From NCBI GenBank assembly GCA_022824925.1, contig JAJDYW010000002.1, positions 1 through 64,000 on the forward strand: 64,000 bases of DNA. Reading direction: 5' to 3'. Shown here piece by piece: positions 7,938 through 16,836 of the stretch. Both the position numbers and the translations under genes were made by a program. Position 1 is the first letter of the stretch; every line of letters begins with the position of its first letter. The notes beneath the pieces were generated by a model. That model worked only from the letters and a program-made list of their open reading frames with translations. It was not told the DNA's origin and did no database searches. The DNA is from Dehalococcoidia bacterium (GTDB lineage: Bacteria; Chloroflexota; Dehalococcoidia; Tepidiformales; Tepidiformaceae).

Positions 7938-9842
7938 ATGGCTGACGGATACTGGGGCAAGTACTGGCGCAGGCGTATCTCGCGCAGGCGCGCCCTCGCA
8001 GGCGGCGCCGCTGCTGCCGCAGGCGCCGCCGCGCTCGTCGCCGTTGGCTGCGGCGACGACGATGACGATGAGCCCGCCGCCACCCCCGCCGCCACGCGGG
8101 CCGCCGCCCAGGCCACCGAGGCCGCCAGCGAGGCGGAGGCGACCGAGGCTGCCGCCACCGAGTCCGCCGCTCAGGCGACCGAGGCCGCGGCCACCCAGGC
8201 CGCCACCCAGGCCGCCGCCACCGGCCCCCGCGCCGGCGGCACGATGAAGGTGCAGCGCGCCTTCGCCGATACCGGCTACGACCCCGCCATCACCATCACC
8301 GGCTACCAGTGGGCCGCGATCACCTACAACCACCTGCTCGGCTACTCCCTCATCGAGAACGAGGCCTGGGGCGACGCCGCCCAGAGCTGGGAGCAGCCCG
8401 ACGCCTCCACGATTGTTTTCAACCTCGAGCCCAACCTCCGCTTCAACCCCGAGGCCGCGGACGGCCGCCCCATCACCTCGCAGGACATCGCCTACAGCTT
8501 CGCCCGCCTCCCCGCCGCCTTCACCAACCTCGCCTCCGAGGTCAACCCGCTCCAGTTCGCCTTCATGGCCGGCTTCGATACGCCCGACGACACGACCTTC
8601 GGGCTCCAGATGCGCTACCCGTGGGTCTCCGCCATCCCCTCGCTCGGCTCCACCTCGCTCGGCATCGTTGCCCCCGAGGTCGTCGAGGCGAACGGCGGCA
8701 ACCTCACCGATACCGTCAACGCCGGTGGCGGCGCCTACATGTTCGAGTCGCGCGGCCGCGATGGCTTCAACAGCTACGTGCGCAACCCCAACTACGGGGG
8801 CCACTCCACCGCCCGCGGGCGCTTCACCAAGGACCCGCCTTACATCGACCGCTGGGAAGACGCCCACATCACCGATCCCGCCACGGCCGAGGCTCGCTTC
8901 CTCACGGGCGACTCCGACATCCTCACCGGGGTCGTCGGCGCCATCGACGCCATCAAGGCCGACGAGCTCCGGGACCAGGACGGCGTCACCATCATCAGCG
9001 GCCCCACCAACACCCACCTCGTCATGGCCCTCGATGCGCTCAAGTGGGTGCCCTTCCCCCAGCTTCGCGAGGCCCTCTCCCTCTCCATCGACTGGGACGG
9101 CTACATCGATGTCGTCCACGACGGCAACGGCATCCGCGGTGCGCCCGTCGGCCCCGTGTTCCCCGAGGTGCTCTCGCAGGAAGAGATCAGGCAGCTGCAG
9201 CAGTTCGATCCCGAGCGGGCCCGCCAGCTCTGGGAGCAGGGCGGCGGCAACCAGGTCTTCCCCGACGGCCTCACCACCCTCCTCGCGACCTTCACGGATA
9301 CGCGCGGCACCCAGTACATCGCCCAGCAGATCGAGGAGAACCTCGGTATCACCGTCAAGCTGGAGCCGGTCGACTTCGCCACCTACGTGGCCAGCCTCAC
9401 CGCCCCTCCGGGCTCCAAGATCTGGCACTTCGCCCTCGTCGTCGAGAACTCCCTCTCGACGATCCCCGACTACAACGCCCTCACCCACTACGTGCCCACG
9501 GGCTACGGCGGCGCCTTCGGCCTGTTCACCCACGAGCACCCGCAGGCGGCCCTCATTCCGTCCGCGGTCATCGATATCACCCACGAGATGGGCAAGCCCA
9601 TCCAGGATCTCTACAACGCCCAGTCCGTGACCCACGACCCCGAGCAGCGAGCGGGCCTGCTGCAGCAGCTCCAGCGCCTCATCTTCACGCAGTTCTGCTG
9701 CACCTTCCCCGTTCCGGTGGGTGCCGTTGAGCAGCACGCCGTCCGCAGTCGCGTGCAGAACGTGCCGCTGCCGCCGGACTTCAAGGACAACGGTTCGATG
9801 GGCTATCGCCGAGCCCAGAATATGTGGCTCGCCGACGCCTGA
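7938..9842 (+). CDS. ABC transporter family 5 solute-binding lipoprotein (peptide/opine/nickel type), copy 1
   Basis: 634-aa extracytoplasmic receptor of an oligopeptide-type importer. The N-terminus carries a twin-arginine-like SRRRALAGG stretch, an Ala-rich hydrophobic segment and the lipobox LVAVGC (Cys38). So it is probably exported folded by Tat and lipid-anchored. An acidic run, then an Ala/Thr/Glu linker of about 50 residues, precedes the SBP_bac_5 domain (from AGGTMKV). The open frame begins at 7794 but I use ATG 7938, which has GGAGGT 7 bases upstream and starts the Tat leader. Closely similar along its length to the next gene, so a tandem duplication. Two permeases follow; no ATPase gene is in the window. 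Confidence 0.9.
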   Translation: MADGYWGKYWRRRISRRRALAGGAAAAAGAAALVAVGCGDDDDDEPAATPAATRAAAQATEAASEAEATEAAATESAAQATEAAATQAATQAAATGPRAGGTMKVQRAFADTGYDPAITITGYQWAAITYNHLLGYSLIENEAWGDAAQSWEQPDASTIVFNLEPNLRFNPEAADGRPITSQDIAYSFARLPAAFTNLASEVNPLQFAFMAGFDTPDDTTFGLQMRYPWVSAIPSLGSTSLGIVAPEVVEANGGNLTDTVNAGGGAYMFESRGRDGFNSYVRNPNYGGHSTARGRFTKDPPYIDRWEDAHITDPATAEARFLTGDSDILTGVVGAIDAIKADELRDQDGVTIISGPTNTHLVMALDALKWVPFPQLREALSLSIDWDGYIDVVHDGNGIRGAPVGPVFPEVLSQEEIRQLQQFDPERARQLWEQGGGNQVFPDGLTTLLATFTDTRGTQYIAQQIEENLGITVKLEPVDFATYVASLTAPPGSKIWHFALVVENSLSTIPDYNALTHYVPTGYGGAFGLFTHEHPQAALIPSAVIDITHEMGKPIQDLYNAQSVTHDPEQRAGLLQQLQRLIFTQFCCTFPVPVGAVEQHAVRSRVQNVPLPPDFKDNGSMGYRRAQNMWLADA

Positions 9843-9948
9843 CGGGCAGCGGCGCGCCTGCTTTCCTTGAGGTCTTGCGGGCCTGTCGCCGTTAGGTTGA
9901 GAATGGCGCCCACGCCGGACTTTTCGGCGTCCCGAGGAGGGAAGAGAC

Positions 9949-11844
9949 ATGGCTGAAGGCTATTGGGGCAAGTACTGGCGCAGGCGCGTATCGCGCCGGC
10001 GCGTCCTGGCGGGCAGCGCCGCCGTCGGCGCCGGGGCCGCCGCGCTCGTCGCCGTCGGCTGCGGCGACGATGACGACGACGACGATTCTGCCGCGCCTGC
10101 CGCCACGGCCGCCGCGACCCAGGCGGCCGCCGCCGAGGCGACCGAAGCCGCCGAGGAAGCCGCCGCCGAGGCGACCGAAGCTGCCGAGGAAGCGGCCGCC
10201 GAGGCCACCGAGGCCCCGAGCGCCGTACAGCGAGGAGGGACCTTCCACCACCACAAGGCCTCCCAGAACACCACGCTCGATCCGTCGGTCACGGTCACCG
10301 ATGACACCTGGGCGTCGCTCACCTACAGCCACTTGCTCGGTTTCTCCCTGAACGAGAACTCGGCCTGGGGCGACTCCGCCGAGAGCTGGGAGCAGCCTGA
10401 CGCCCAGACGCTCGTGTTCTCCCTGCAGGATGGCCTGCGCTTCAATCCCGACGCAGCGGGTGGTCGCGAAGTCACCTCCGAGGACTTTGCGTTCAGCTTC
10501 AGCCGCTTCCCCACCAGCCTCTCCGAGCATGGCTCTGAGGTGAACCAGATCCAGTGGGGCTGGATGGGCGTCGACCGGGGGGCCTCCTTCGAGACGCCCG
10601 ACGCAAAAACGTTCACCATCAACCTTGCGTTCCCCTGGGCATCGGCGGTGCCTTCCCTCGGCTCGACCGCCATGGCGGTTGTCGCCCCCGAGGCCGTGGA
10701 GGCCGGTGGCGGCCACCTGAAGGACACCCCCAACGCTGGCGCCGGCGCCTACATGTTCGAGGACATCAGCGAGTCCGGAAACACCTACGTGCGGAACCCC
10801 AACTATGCCGGCCACTCCAGCGATCGTGGCCGCTTCACCGCCGACACACCGCTCATTGACCGCTGGGAGGACGCCATCATCGTCGATGCCTCCGCCCGCG
10901 AAGCCCGCTTCATCGCTGGCGACTCCGACATCTTTGGCGCTATCGACAAGATCCAGGCGGACCTCTTTGCGAACGAATCCAATGTCCAGATCCTCGAGGG
11001 AGTCAACAACGACCACGCCATCATGGAGCTCGACGGGTTCAAGTGGGCCCAGCACCCCCTCCTGCGTGAGGCCGTCTCCCTTTCCATCGACTGGGACGGG
11101 TACATCGACGTTGTCCTTGATGGTGAGGGTATCCGCGGCGCTCCCGTGGGCCCCGCCTTCCCCCAGGTTCTCTCCCAGGAGGAGATTCGCGATCTCCAGC
11201 AATTCGACCCGGCGCGCGCCCGCCAGCTCTGGGAACAGGGCGGCGGCGACGAGGTCTTCCCTGACGGCTTCGTGACCGTCATCGCCACCTTCGGCGCATC
11301 GACTCGCCATATCGAGTTCATCGCCCAGAGCATCGAGGAGAACCTCGGTGTGCCCACCCGCCTTGAGCCCGCAGACCTCGCCAACTACGTCGCACTGGCG
11401 GTGGCGCCCGCGGGGCAGAAGATCTGGCACTACTTCATCGCCGGTGAGAACTCCCTCCCGACGATCCCGGACTACAACGCCCTCACCCACTACGTGCCCA
11501 ACGGCTACGGCGCCATCTTCGGTGGCGTCTACACCCACGAGCACGTCCTCTCGGCGAACTATCCGCCCGAGATTATCGACGTCACCCATGAAATTGGCAC
11601 CGAGCTCCAGAGCCGGTACGACCTCCAGGGCGCTACGCCCGATCCCGAGGCGCGCACCGAGATCCTGCAGGAACTGCAGCGGTACATCTTCACGAACTTC
11701 TGCTGCGTCCTCCCGTTGCCCGTCGGGTCCACCAAGCGCTTCGCCATCGGCTCCCGCGTGCGGAACGCGCCGCCGGTGCCCGATATCGAGAACGCTGCCT
11801 CGATGGGCTACCATCGAACCCAGAACCTCTGGCTCGAAGGCTAG
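9949..11844 (+). CDS. ABC transporter family 5 solute-binding lipoprotein, copy 2
   Basis: 631-aa paralogue of the preceding protein with the same leader plan: SRRRVLAGS twin-arginine stretch, lipobox LVAVGC (Cys38), poly-Asp, then an imperfect ATEAAEEAAAE repeat linker and an SBP_bac_5 domain. Shared blocks such as LSIDWDGYIDVV and ARQLWEQGGG show recent duplication, while scattered substitutions suggest a different or broader ligand range. CGAGGAGGG precedes the ATG. A strong hairpin at 11863-11896 separates it from the permease genes, which would leave binding protein in excess of permease, as usual for importers. Confidence 0.9.
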   Translation: MAEGYWGKYWRRRVSRRRVLAGSAAVGAGAAALVAVGCGDDDDDDDSAAPAATAAATQAAAAEATEAAEEAAAEATEAAEEAAAEATEAPSAVQRGGTFHHHKASQNTTLDPSVTVTDDTWASLTYSHLLGFSLNENSAWGDSAESWEQPDAQTLVFSLQDGLRFNPDAAGGREVTSEDFAFSFSRFPTSLSEHGSEVNQIQWGWMGVDRGASFETPDAKTFTINLAFPWASAVPSLGSTAMAVVAPEAVEAGGGHLKDTPNAGAGAYMFEDISESGNTYVRNPNYAGHSSDRGRFTADTPLIDRWEDAIIVDASAREARFIAGDSDIFGAIDKIQADLFANESNVQILEGVNNDHAIMELDGFKWAQHPLLREAVSLSIDWDGYIDVVLDGEGIRGAPVGPAFPQVLSQEEIRDLQQFDPARARQLWEQGGGDEVFPDGFVTVIATFGASTRHIEFIAQSIEENLGVPTRLEPADLANYVALAVAPAGQKIWHYFIAGENSLPTIPDYNALTHYVPNGYGAIFGGVYTHEHVLSANYPPEIIDVTHEIGTELQSRYDLQGATPDPEARTEILQELQRYIFTNFCCVLPLPVGSTKRFAIGSRVRNAPPVPDIENAASMGYHRTQNLWLEG

Positions 11845-11862
11845 CCCGGCGCTGATAACGCC

Positions 11863-11896
11863 AGCGGAGGGCCGGGGCGGTTCCTGGCCCTCCGCT
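11863..11896 (+). terminator. Intra-operon hairpin after the binding-protein gene
   Basis: Perfect 11-bp stem AGCGGAGGGCC / GGCCCTCCGCT with a 12-base loop, starting 18 bases after the stop of the second binding protein and ending 20 bases before the permease start. No T-run. Most likely a partial terminator or mRNA-stabilising structure that favours binding-protein expression. Confidence 0.55.
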
Positions 11897-11916
11897 CGAT
11901 CGGAGAGGGGTCGAGA

Positions 11917-12864
11917 TTGGGCACGTACATCGTCCGTCGGCTGCTGCTCATCCCCATCACTCTCTTCGTCATCACGATCGTCGTCTTCATCTTTATGCGC
12001 GCCATCCCCGGCGATGCGGGACAGGTGAAGTGTGGGGCCGCCGGCAGCTTTGATGAGGTCTGCTTCGAGCAGGTCCGCAAGGAGCTCGGCCTCGACAAGA
12101 GCCTGTTCCAGCAGTACACGCTCTGGCTCGGCGATATCGTCCTCCGGGGCGACTTCGGCTTCTCCCCGATCAGCCGCGAGCACATCAACTCCGAGATCGG
12201 GCCGCGCGTCTGGAACACCGGCCAGGTGGGCCTTCTGTCGATCGCCTTCACGCTCCTGATCGGCATTCCCGTGGGGGCCATCTCCGCGATCCGCGCGGGG
12301 CGTCCCTCCGACTACGTCCTGCGCTTCTTTGCCGTTCTTGGCCTCTCCGTCCCGAACTTTTGGCTGGCCACTCTGCTCATCATCTTCCCTGCCGTGTGGT
12401 GGGGAGTGCGGATTGCACCCGACTGGGTCGGCTGGGAGGATCCGCTACCTCACCTTCAGATCATCGCCGTGCCTGCGTTCCTGCTCTCACTTGCAGGCGG
12501 TGCGACGCTCTCGCGCATCGTGCGCTCCTCCATGCTCGAGGTGCTCCGCAGCGACTTCGTGCGCACTTCGCGGGCCAAGGGCCTGCGGGAAACGGTCGTG
12601 GTCAGTCGCCACGTCTTCCGCCCCTCGATGATCGCACTCTTCACGATCATTGGGCTCCAGTTCAGCCTCGTGCTCGGCGGCTCCGTCATCATGGAGAGCA
12701 TTTTCAACATTCCCGGCATGGGCCTCTGGGTCATCGGCGCCGTTGCCGGCCGTGACTTCATCGTCATCCAGGGCGTTGTCGTCTTCTTCGCCGCCTGGTT
12801 CCTCGTGATCACGCTGCTGGTCGACGTCATGTACGCGTGGGTCGACCCCCGCATCCGGTACTAG
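11917..12864 (+). CDS. ABC transporter permease (DppB/OppB type)
   Basis: 315-aa inner-membrane permease of a peptide-type importer. It starts with the typical YIVRRLLLIPITLFVI first membrane segment, has the periplasmic loop with GDFGFS, and the EAA-type cytoplasmic loop around DFVRTSRAKGLRE that docks on the ATPase. Six membrane segments are expected. The start is TTG at 11917 with GGAGAGGGG upstream. Followed after 11 bases by the DppC-type permease. The matching DppD/DppF ATPases are absent here, so they must be encoded elsewhere or shared with another importer. Confidence 0.92.
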   Translation: MGTYIVRRLLLIPITLFVITIVVFIFMRAIPGDAGQVKCGAAGSFDEVCFEQVRKELGLDKSLFQQYTLWLGDIVLRGDFGFSPISREHINSEIGPRVWNTGQVGLLSIAFTLLIGIPVGAISAIRAGRPSDYVLRFFAVLGLSVPNFWLATLLIIFPAVWWGVRIAPDWVGWEDPLPHLQIIAVPAFLLSLAGGATLSRIVRSSMLEVLRSDFVRTSRAKGLRETVVVSRHVFRPSMIALFTIIGLQFSLVLGGSVIMESIFNIPGMGLWVIGAVAGRDFIVIQGVVVFFAAWFLVITLLVDVMYAWVDPRIRY

Positions 12865-12875
12865 GGGAGGCTCAG

Positions 12876-13793
12876 GTGACGACTGCCCAGCAAAGCACCG
12901 AACTCCTCGAACTGCAGTCGGAGCGACCTTTCCTGGTCCGGGCCCTCGGGGCAGTCGCGCACTTCGTGCGCCGGCAGCCCCTCGGCACCTTCGGCGCCAT
13001 CGTGATCGTCGTGCTGATCGCGGGCTCGATCCTCGCCCCCGTCCTCAACACCTCGGATCCCGGAAGCTCGATCCGGAGCGCCCCCACCCTCGGCGCCCCC
13101 AGCGGCGACCACTGGTTCGGCACCGACCGTAGCAAGCGCGATGTCTGGTCGCGCGTCCTCTACGGCGGCCGCCCCACCCTGCTCATCGGGTTCGGCGCCG
13201 TCGCCCTCACCATGGCCGTGGGCATTACCCTTGCCCTCGCCGCCGGCTTCTTCGGCGGCTTCGTCGACCTCGTCATCTCGCGCTTGATCGAGATCATCAT
13301 CGCGGTGCCCGCGATCCTCTGGCTCTTAATGTTCACCACCGCCGTCGACCGCAGCGTGCAGACGCTCATCTTCGCCGTGGCCTTTACGTTCACGCCGATC
13401 ACGATCCGCTTCTTCCGCGGGAACGTGCTGCAGGAGAGCTCAATCGCCTACGTCGAAGCCGCTCGCGTGATCGGGGCCTCCGGCGGACGGATCATGTTCC
13501 GGCACATCCTGCCGAACGTGGCGCCCCTCGTGATCGTGGCCGCCAGCATCACCATTCCGGCCGCCATGCTCTCCGAGGCGGGGCTCACGTTCCTCGGTCT
13601 GGGGCTCGAGCCGGGTACGGCGTCGTGGGCGCAGGACCTCGGTCCCAACAACCGCAGCTACTTCCGCGTCGCCTGGTGGCTCCTGGTCTTCCCCGGCGCC
13701 GCCCTCGCCCTCGCTGTCCTCGCCTTCAACTTCTTCGGCGACTCGATGCGCGACGTCCTCGATCCCCGCCTCCGCGGGTCCGGCCTCATCTAG
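12876..13793 (+). CDS. ABC transporter permease (DppC/OppC type)
   Basis: 305-aa second permease of the importer. After a cytoplasmic N-terminal helix, the hydrophobic segment FGAIVIVVLIAGSIL begins the DppC domain. LGTDRSKRDVWSR-like (GTDRSKRDVWSR) and the EAA loop YVEAARVIGASGGRI are characteristic, and the C-terminal DVLDPRLRGSG is the usual family end. GTG 12876 is chosen because GGGGAGG lies 5 bases upstream; an ATG at 12837 would overlap the previous gene. A terminator follows, so the operon ends here without ATPase genes. Confidence 0.92.
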   Translation: MTTAQQSTELLELQSERPFLVRALGAVAHFVRRQPLGTFGAIVIVVLIAGSILAPVLNTSDPGSSIRSAPTLGAPSGDHWFGTDRSKRDVWSRVLYGGRPTLLIGFGAVALTMAVGITLALAAGFFGGFVDLVISRLIEIIIAVPAILWLLMFTTAVDRSVQTLIFAVAFTFTPITIRFFRGNVLQESSIAYVEAARVIGASGGRIMFRHILPNVAPLVIVAASITIPAAMLSEAGLTFLGLGLEPGTASWAQDLGPNNRSYFRVAWWLLVFPGAALALAVLAFNFFGDSMRDVLDPRLRGSGLI

Positions 13794-13821
13794 CCGCCGG
13801 CAACCGGCAGAGGCACTCGAA

Positions 13822-13853
13822 GCCGCGCCTCTCGAACAGAGGGGCGCGGCTTT
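13822..13853 (+). terminator. Rho-independent-like terminator after the peptide importer operon
   Basis: GCCGCGCCTC (13822-13831) pairs with GGGGCGCGGC (13841-13850) with one G-T wobble and a 9-base loop, followed by TTTG. It sits between convergent genes and could serve both strands. Confidence 0.7.
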
Positions 13854-13875
13854 GCCCGGACCGGGTCGGGAGCGG

Positions 13876-14289
13876 CTACTGGCTCTCGAGCGAGCGCATG
13901 ATCGCGCCGCCGTGGTGGTAGTCCACCTCCAGCGTCACCATGCCCGCACCGTCAAACTCCAGGTAGGTCATCCCGTCCGAGTACCAGCGCTTGCCCTTGT
14001 GGTCCGCCCCGAAGGCGTCGCTCGTGACCGTTGCGCTCATGCGCCAGGTGAAGGCGACGCCGTCGTCGGCCGTCCAGAACTTGTCCGGGATGAGCTCCAG
14101 GTCGGGCGAGCCCACCAGCCCCGCCGCGAAGAACTCGCGGATGGCCGGCCACCCCACCTTGTCCTCCCCCGCCACGATGTCGCGCAGGATGCACTCCTCC
14201 GCGAAGAAGGGCGCCGGCGCGTCCGCGTCGCCGCTGCTCCACGCCTTGAACAGCTCGATGGCCGTATCGATTTCCTTCTGTCCCGCCAT
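13876..14289 (-). CDS. SnoaL/NTF2-like domain protein
   Basis: 137-aa single-domain protein of the NTF2/SnoaL fold, a cone-shaped alpha+beta barrel used as isomerase, hydratase or ligand pocket; substrate unknown. The pattern IELFKAWSSGDADAPAPFFAE at the N-terminus and GMTYLEFDGAGMVTLEVDYH at the C-terminus is typical. ATG 14289 is preceded by GGGAGA and gives a normal domain length; the frame is open further upstream but overlaps the kinase-like gene. Last gene of the operon 15732 to 13876 with the APH protein 14 bases upstream. Confidence 0.78.
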   Translation of the reverse strand: MAGQKEIDTAIELFKAWSSGDADAPAPFFAEECILRDIVAGEDKVGWPAIREFFAAGLVGSPDLELIPDKFWTADDGVAFTWRMSATVTSDAFGADHKGKRWYSDGMTYLEFDGAGMVTLEVDYHHGGAIMRSLESQ

Positions 14290-14303
14290 TGCTCGTGTCT
14301 CCC

Positions 14304-15290
14304 TTACTCGCCCTTCGGGGCGTATGACCTGCCGATGATAGTCGAGAGGTGGTTGATCATTGAGAGTTTGAGCGCCGTCCCGATGGCCGCCATGTTCGGC
14401 GCCGGGTTCGCTCCCGTGATGAAGATGCGCAGCGCCGAGGTGTTCGCGCACGCCCCCTTGAACTGGTTGAACACGTCCCAGTAGGCCCACGCCTCCTTCG
14501 TGATGACGTGCCCCGTCACCTCCGCGATGTACTCCCGCCACTGGGGCGGCTCCATCACCCCCCGGCCCCGCATCCCCCCCAGGAAGAGCCAGTCCTCGTT
14601 CGGTTCGCCGATGTGCGAGAACTCCCAGTCCGTGAACGCCTGTACGTGGTCGCCGTCGTGGATGAAGTTGAGCGGCCCCGGGTCGCCGTGGACCAGCGTG
14701 AGGCGCAGGTCCTCCGGCGCGTTCCGCTTCAGCCACGTCGCCGCCTCCTCGAGCAGCGGCTCGGGGAGCACCCGTCCCCAGCGGTGGACGTCCATCCAGC
14801 GGTCGACCTGCTGGTGCACCGCGTCGATGGGCACCGAGGGGATGCGTGCGAACGGGATCTCCTTCGCGCGCCAGTCGATCTGGTGGAGCTCGTGCAGCTT
14901 CGTCACGTAGTCCCGCAGAGCCGCCTCGTTCGGCGGCCCGCTGCTGCCCTCCACCCAGTCCATCATGAAGAACGGCGTGCCGATCACGGCCGCGTCGAAC
15001 TCCACCCAGCGGATGTTGGCCACCGGGAACCCCGCCGCCCGCATGGCCCGCATCGTGCGCACCTCGTCGAGCGTGTTCGTCCCGAACATGCCCGCCTGCT
15101 CCACCCGCAGCGCGAACGATCGCGCCACCTCCTCGCCCCCGTGCCGATAGGTCGCGTTCACCCGGAACATGCCGCGCGAGTGCCCGATCGTGATGCGCTC
15201 CAGCGGCCCCACCTCCACTCCCCCGTCCGAGGGCAGCTTGGCCGAGAGGTAGGCCGCTATCTGCGGTCGCGCGACCTCAACGTTCAACAC
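14304..15290 (-). CDS. Aminoglycoside-phosphotransferase-family (APH) kinase-like protein
   Basis: 328-aa protein with the APH/choline-kinase fold. Brenner's motif HGDPGPLN (201-208) and the metal-binding TDWEF (220-224) are both present, so it may phosphorylate a hydroxyl substrate. In high-GC soil and marine bacteria these proteins usually accompany acyl-CoA dehydrogenases, and the eukaryotic ACAD10/11 fusions use such a kinase domain on hydroxyacyl-CoA; drug resistance is unlikely. Its start overlaps the end of the 15277 gene by 14 bases, indicating translational coupling. Three more APH-family genes occur in this window (36461, 37653, 53982). Confidence 0.82.
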   Translation of the reverse strand: MLNVEVARPQIAAYLSAKLPSDGGVEVGPLERITIGHSRGMFRVNATYRHGGEEVARSFALRVEQAGMFGTNTLDEVRTMRAMRAAGFPVANIRWVEFDAAVIGTPFFMMDWVEGSSGPPNEAALRDYVTKLHELHQIDWRAKEIPFARIPSVPIDAVHQQVDRWMDVHRWGRVLPEPLLEEAATWLKRNAPEDLRLTLVHGDPGPLNFIHDGDHVQAFTDWEFSHIGEPNEDWLFLGGMRGRGVMEPPQWREYIAEVTGHVITKEAWAYWDVFNQFKGACANTSALRIFITGANPAPNMAAIGTALKLSMINHLSTIIGRSYAPKGE

Positions 15291-15732
15291 GGCGTGGCGT
15301 CCCTCCGAATCGCATCAGCATCGTGCTCGTCTCGGCCAGGTTGTCCGCCGCCTGCTGCACGATCACCGGGCGCAGCTCCGCCCGGATCGCCTCCGCCTCC
15401 GCCGACTCGTTGCCGACGGCGTGGCTGAGCAGCCGGCTGGCCTGCTCCATGGCGGTGAAGCCCCGCGTCTCCCCCGCGCTCCCCTCCAGCACGGCCTCGA
15501 GCCCGGGGTGGTCCCGCACCAGGTTCGCGACCACCGCCTCCACCTCCTCGACCTGCACATCGACGTGCTCGTCGCTCGCGATGATCGCGCGCGCGTACTC
15601 AAGCGTGCCCATCAGCTGGCTCGCTGCCGCCCGCGCCCACGTGTCCTCCAGGTTCGGGAGGAGCTGGTTCTCGATCGTGTGCAGCGCCCCCGCGAGCACC
15701 TCGTCGACCGTCGGCCGTTTCGGCTCCGGCAT
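15277..15732 (-). CDS. Conserved hypothetical helical protein, APH-associated
   Basis: 151-aa soluble protein that I cannot assign to a named family. It is predicted mostly helical: alternating acidic and hydrophobic residues, with a long helix-like stretch around HVDVQVEEVEAVVANLV, no membrane segment, no cysteines and no catalytic motif. Its 3' end overlaps the APH-family gene by 14 bases, so the two products are probably made together and may form a complex or act on the same substrate. ATG 15732 gives an N-terminus MPEPKRPTVDEV. Confidence 0.65.
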   Translation of the reverse strand: MPEPKRPTVDEVLAGALHTIENQLLPNLEDTWARAAASQLMGTLEYARAIIASDEHVDVQVEEVEAVVANLVRDHPGLEAVLEGSAGETRGFTAMEQASRLLSHAVGNESAEAEAIRAELRPVIVQQAADNLAETSTMLMRFGGTPRRVER

Positions 15733-15744
15733 CCCGATCGCCCG

Positions 15745-16779
15745 CTAGCCGCCGCGCAGCGCGGCCGCTGCTTCGGCTTCGCGCTCGAAGTCCCAGCCGC
15801 CGCCCCAGAGCGGGTCGCTCGGATCCTCCCCGATCTGCTCCATCCCCTCTTCCATGAACCACTCGAAGGTGTGGGCGTGGCCGCTGCGGAAGTCGTACTC
15901 GTTCTGGAAGCCGAACAGCGTCTCCGCCTTTTTGATGCTCAGCGCCGAGTGGTGGAACCGTCCGAAGAGGTGCCCGAAGACCGGCCGCGTACCCGGCTGG
16001 CGCCAGTTGAAGCCCCACATGTCGAGCTGGTCCTCGGGGACGTACACGATGTCCGCTTGCTTCCCCACGATGTCCGCGAGCGTCTCCACGTAGTACTGCG
16101 TCGTCACCGCCTCGTTCGTCAGGTTGAACGCCTCGCCCTTGGCCGCGTCCTGCCCGGCGATGTCGATCTGGAAGCGCACCAGGTCGTCCACGTGTCCGTA
16201 CGAGCAGACCACGAGCCCCTCGTGGGGCACGAGGATGGGCTGCCCCCGCAGGAGGCGCAGGAACATCGGCGCCTCCATGTCGTAGATGTTGTTGTTCGGC
16301 CCGTAGATCGCCGCCGGCCGCACCGCCGTCGCCGGGAAGCCCGTCGTGCGGTGCCGCTCGAACAGGCGCTGCTCCGTGTACGCCTTGAAGCCCCCGTACG
16401 TCTCCCGGGGCTCCTCCGTGTAGGCGTTCGTCTCCGGCCAGGGCATGTTCCCCGAGGGCTGGTAGCACATGATCGAGCTGCAGTAGATGTAGTGCCCGAT
16501 CTGCCCGTCCAGCAGGTCCAGCAAGAAGTCGAGGTCCGACTTCCCCGCCACCATCACGAACCCGGAGATATCGAACACGGCGTCGAATTCGCGGCCGCCG
16601 AGCGCGGCCTTCATCGACTCGTTGTCGGTGCGGTCCGCGATCAACCGTTCCGTTCCCGGCGGCAGGTCCACCGAGGTCACCCCCCGGTTCAGCACCGTCA
16701 CCTCGTGACCGCGCGCCGCCAGCTCCCGAACCGTGCGCAGCCCCACGAACGTGGAACCACCGAATACCAACGCCTTCAT
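15745..16779 (-). CDS. NAD-dependent epimerase/dehydratase (extended SDR)
   Basis: 344-aa extended SDR. The N-terminal Rossmann loop is GGSTFVG (7-13), the catalytic pair Y128-K132 (YGGFK), and Ser near 101 completes the triad. AVRPAAIYGPNN is the typical extended-SDR substrate-side motif. It may act on a nucleotide sugar or a hydroxylated small molecule; the substrate cannot be read. It lies 12 bases upstream of the hypothetical gene at 15277 and so heads or joins the same minus-strand operon. Confidence 0.85.
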   Translation of the reverse strand: MKALVFGGSTFVGLRTVRELAARGHEVTVLNRGVTSVDLPPGTERLIADRTDNESMKAALGGREFDAVFDISGFVMVAGKSDLDFLLDLLDGQIGHYIYCSSIMCYQPSGNMPWPETNAYTEEPRETYGGFKAYTEQRLFERHRTTGFPATAVRPAAIYGPNNNIYDMEAPMFLRLLRGQPILVPHEGLVVCSYGHVDDLVRFQIDIAGQDAAKGEAFNLTNEAVTTQYYVETLADIVGKQADIVYVPEDQLDMWGFNWRQPGTRPVFGHLFGRFHHSALSIKKAETLFGFQNEYDFRSGHAHTFEWFMEEGMEQIGEDPSDPLWGGGWDFEREAEAAAALRGG

Positions 16780-16836
16780 CGCTTCCCTCCCTGCGATTGG
16801 CTGCGTGCGCCCGCCGCTCGCTGCTCGTCTCGGTCG

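Noticed and set aside
8080..8235. GCC-rich repeat tracts in both binding-protein genes (also 10090-10225)
   Set aside because: They encode Ala/Thr/Glu linkers between the lipid anchor and the binding domain, not non-coding repeats.
7836..12183. Two very long minus-strand frames (704 and 763 codons) opposite the binding-protein genes
   Set aside because: They mirror the strong third-position GC bias of the plus-strand genes; the plus strand has leaders, lipoboxes and ribosome sites.
14287..14736. N-terminal extension of the SnoaL-like protein to 286 residues
   Set aside because: The extension is an out-of-frame reading of the APH gene; ATG 14289 with GGGAGA gives a normal domain.
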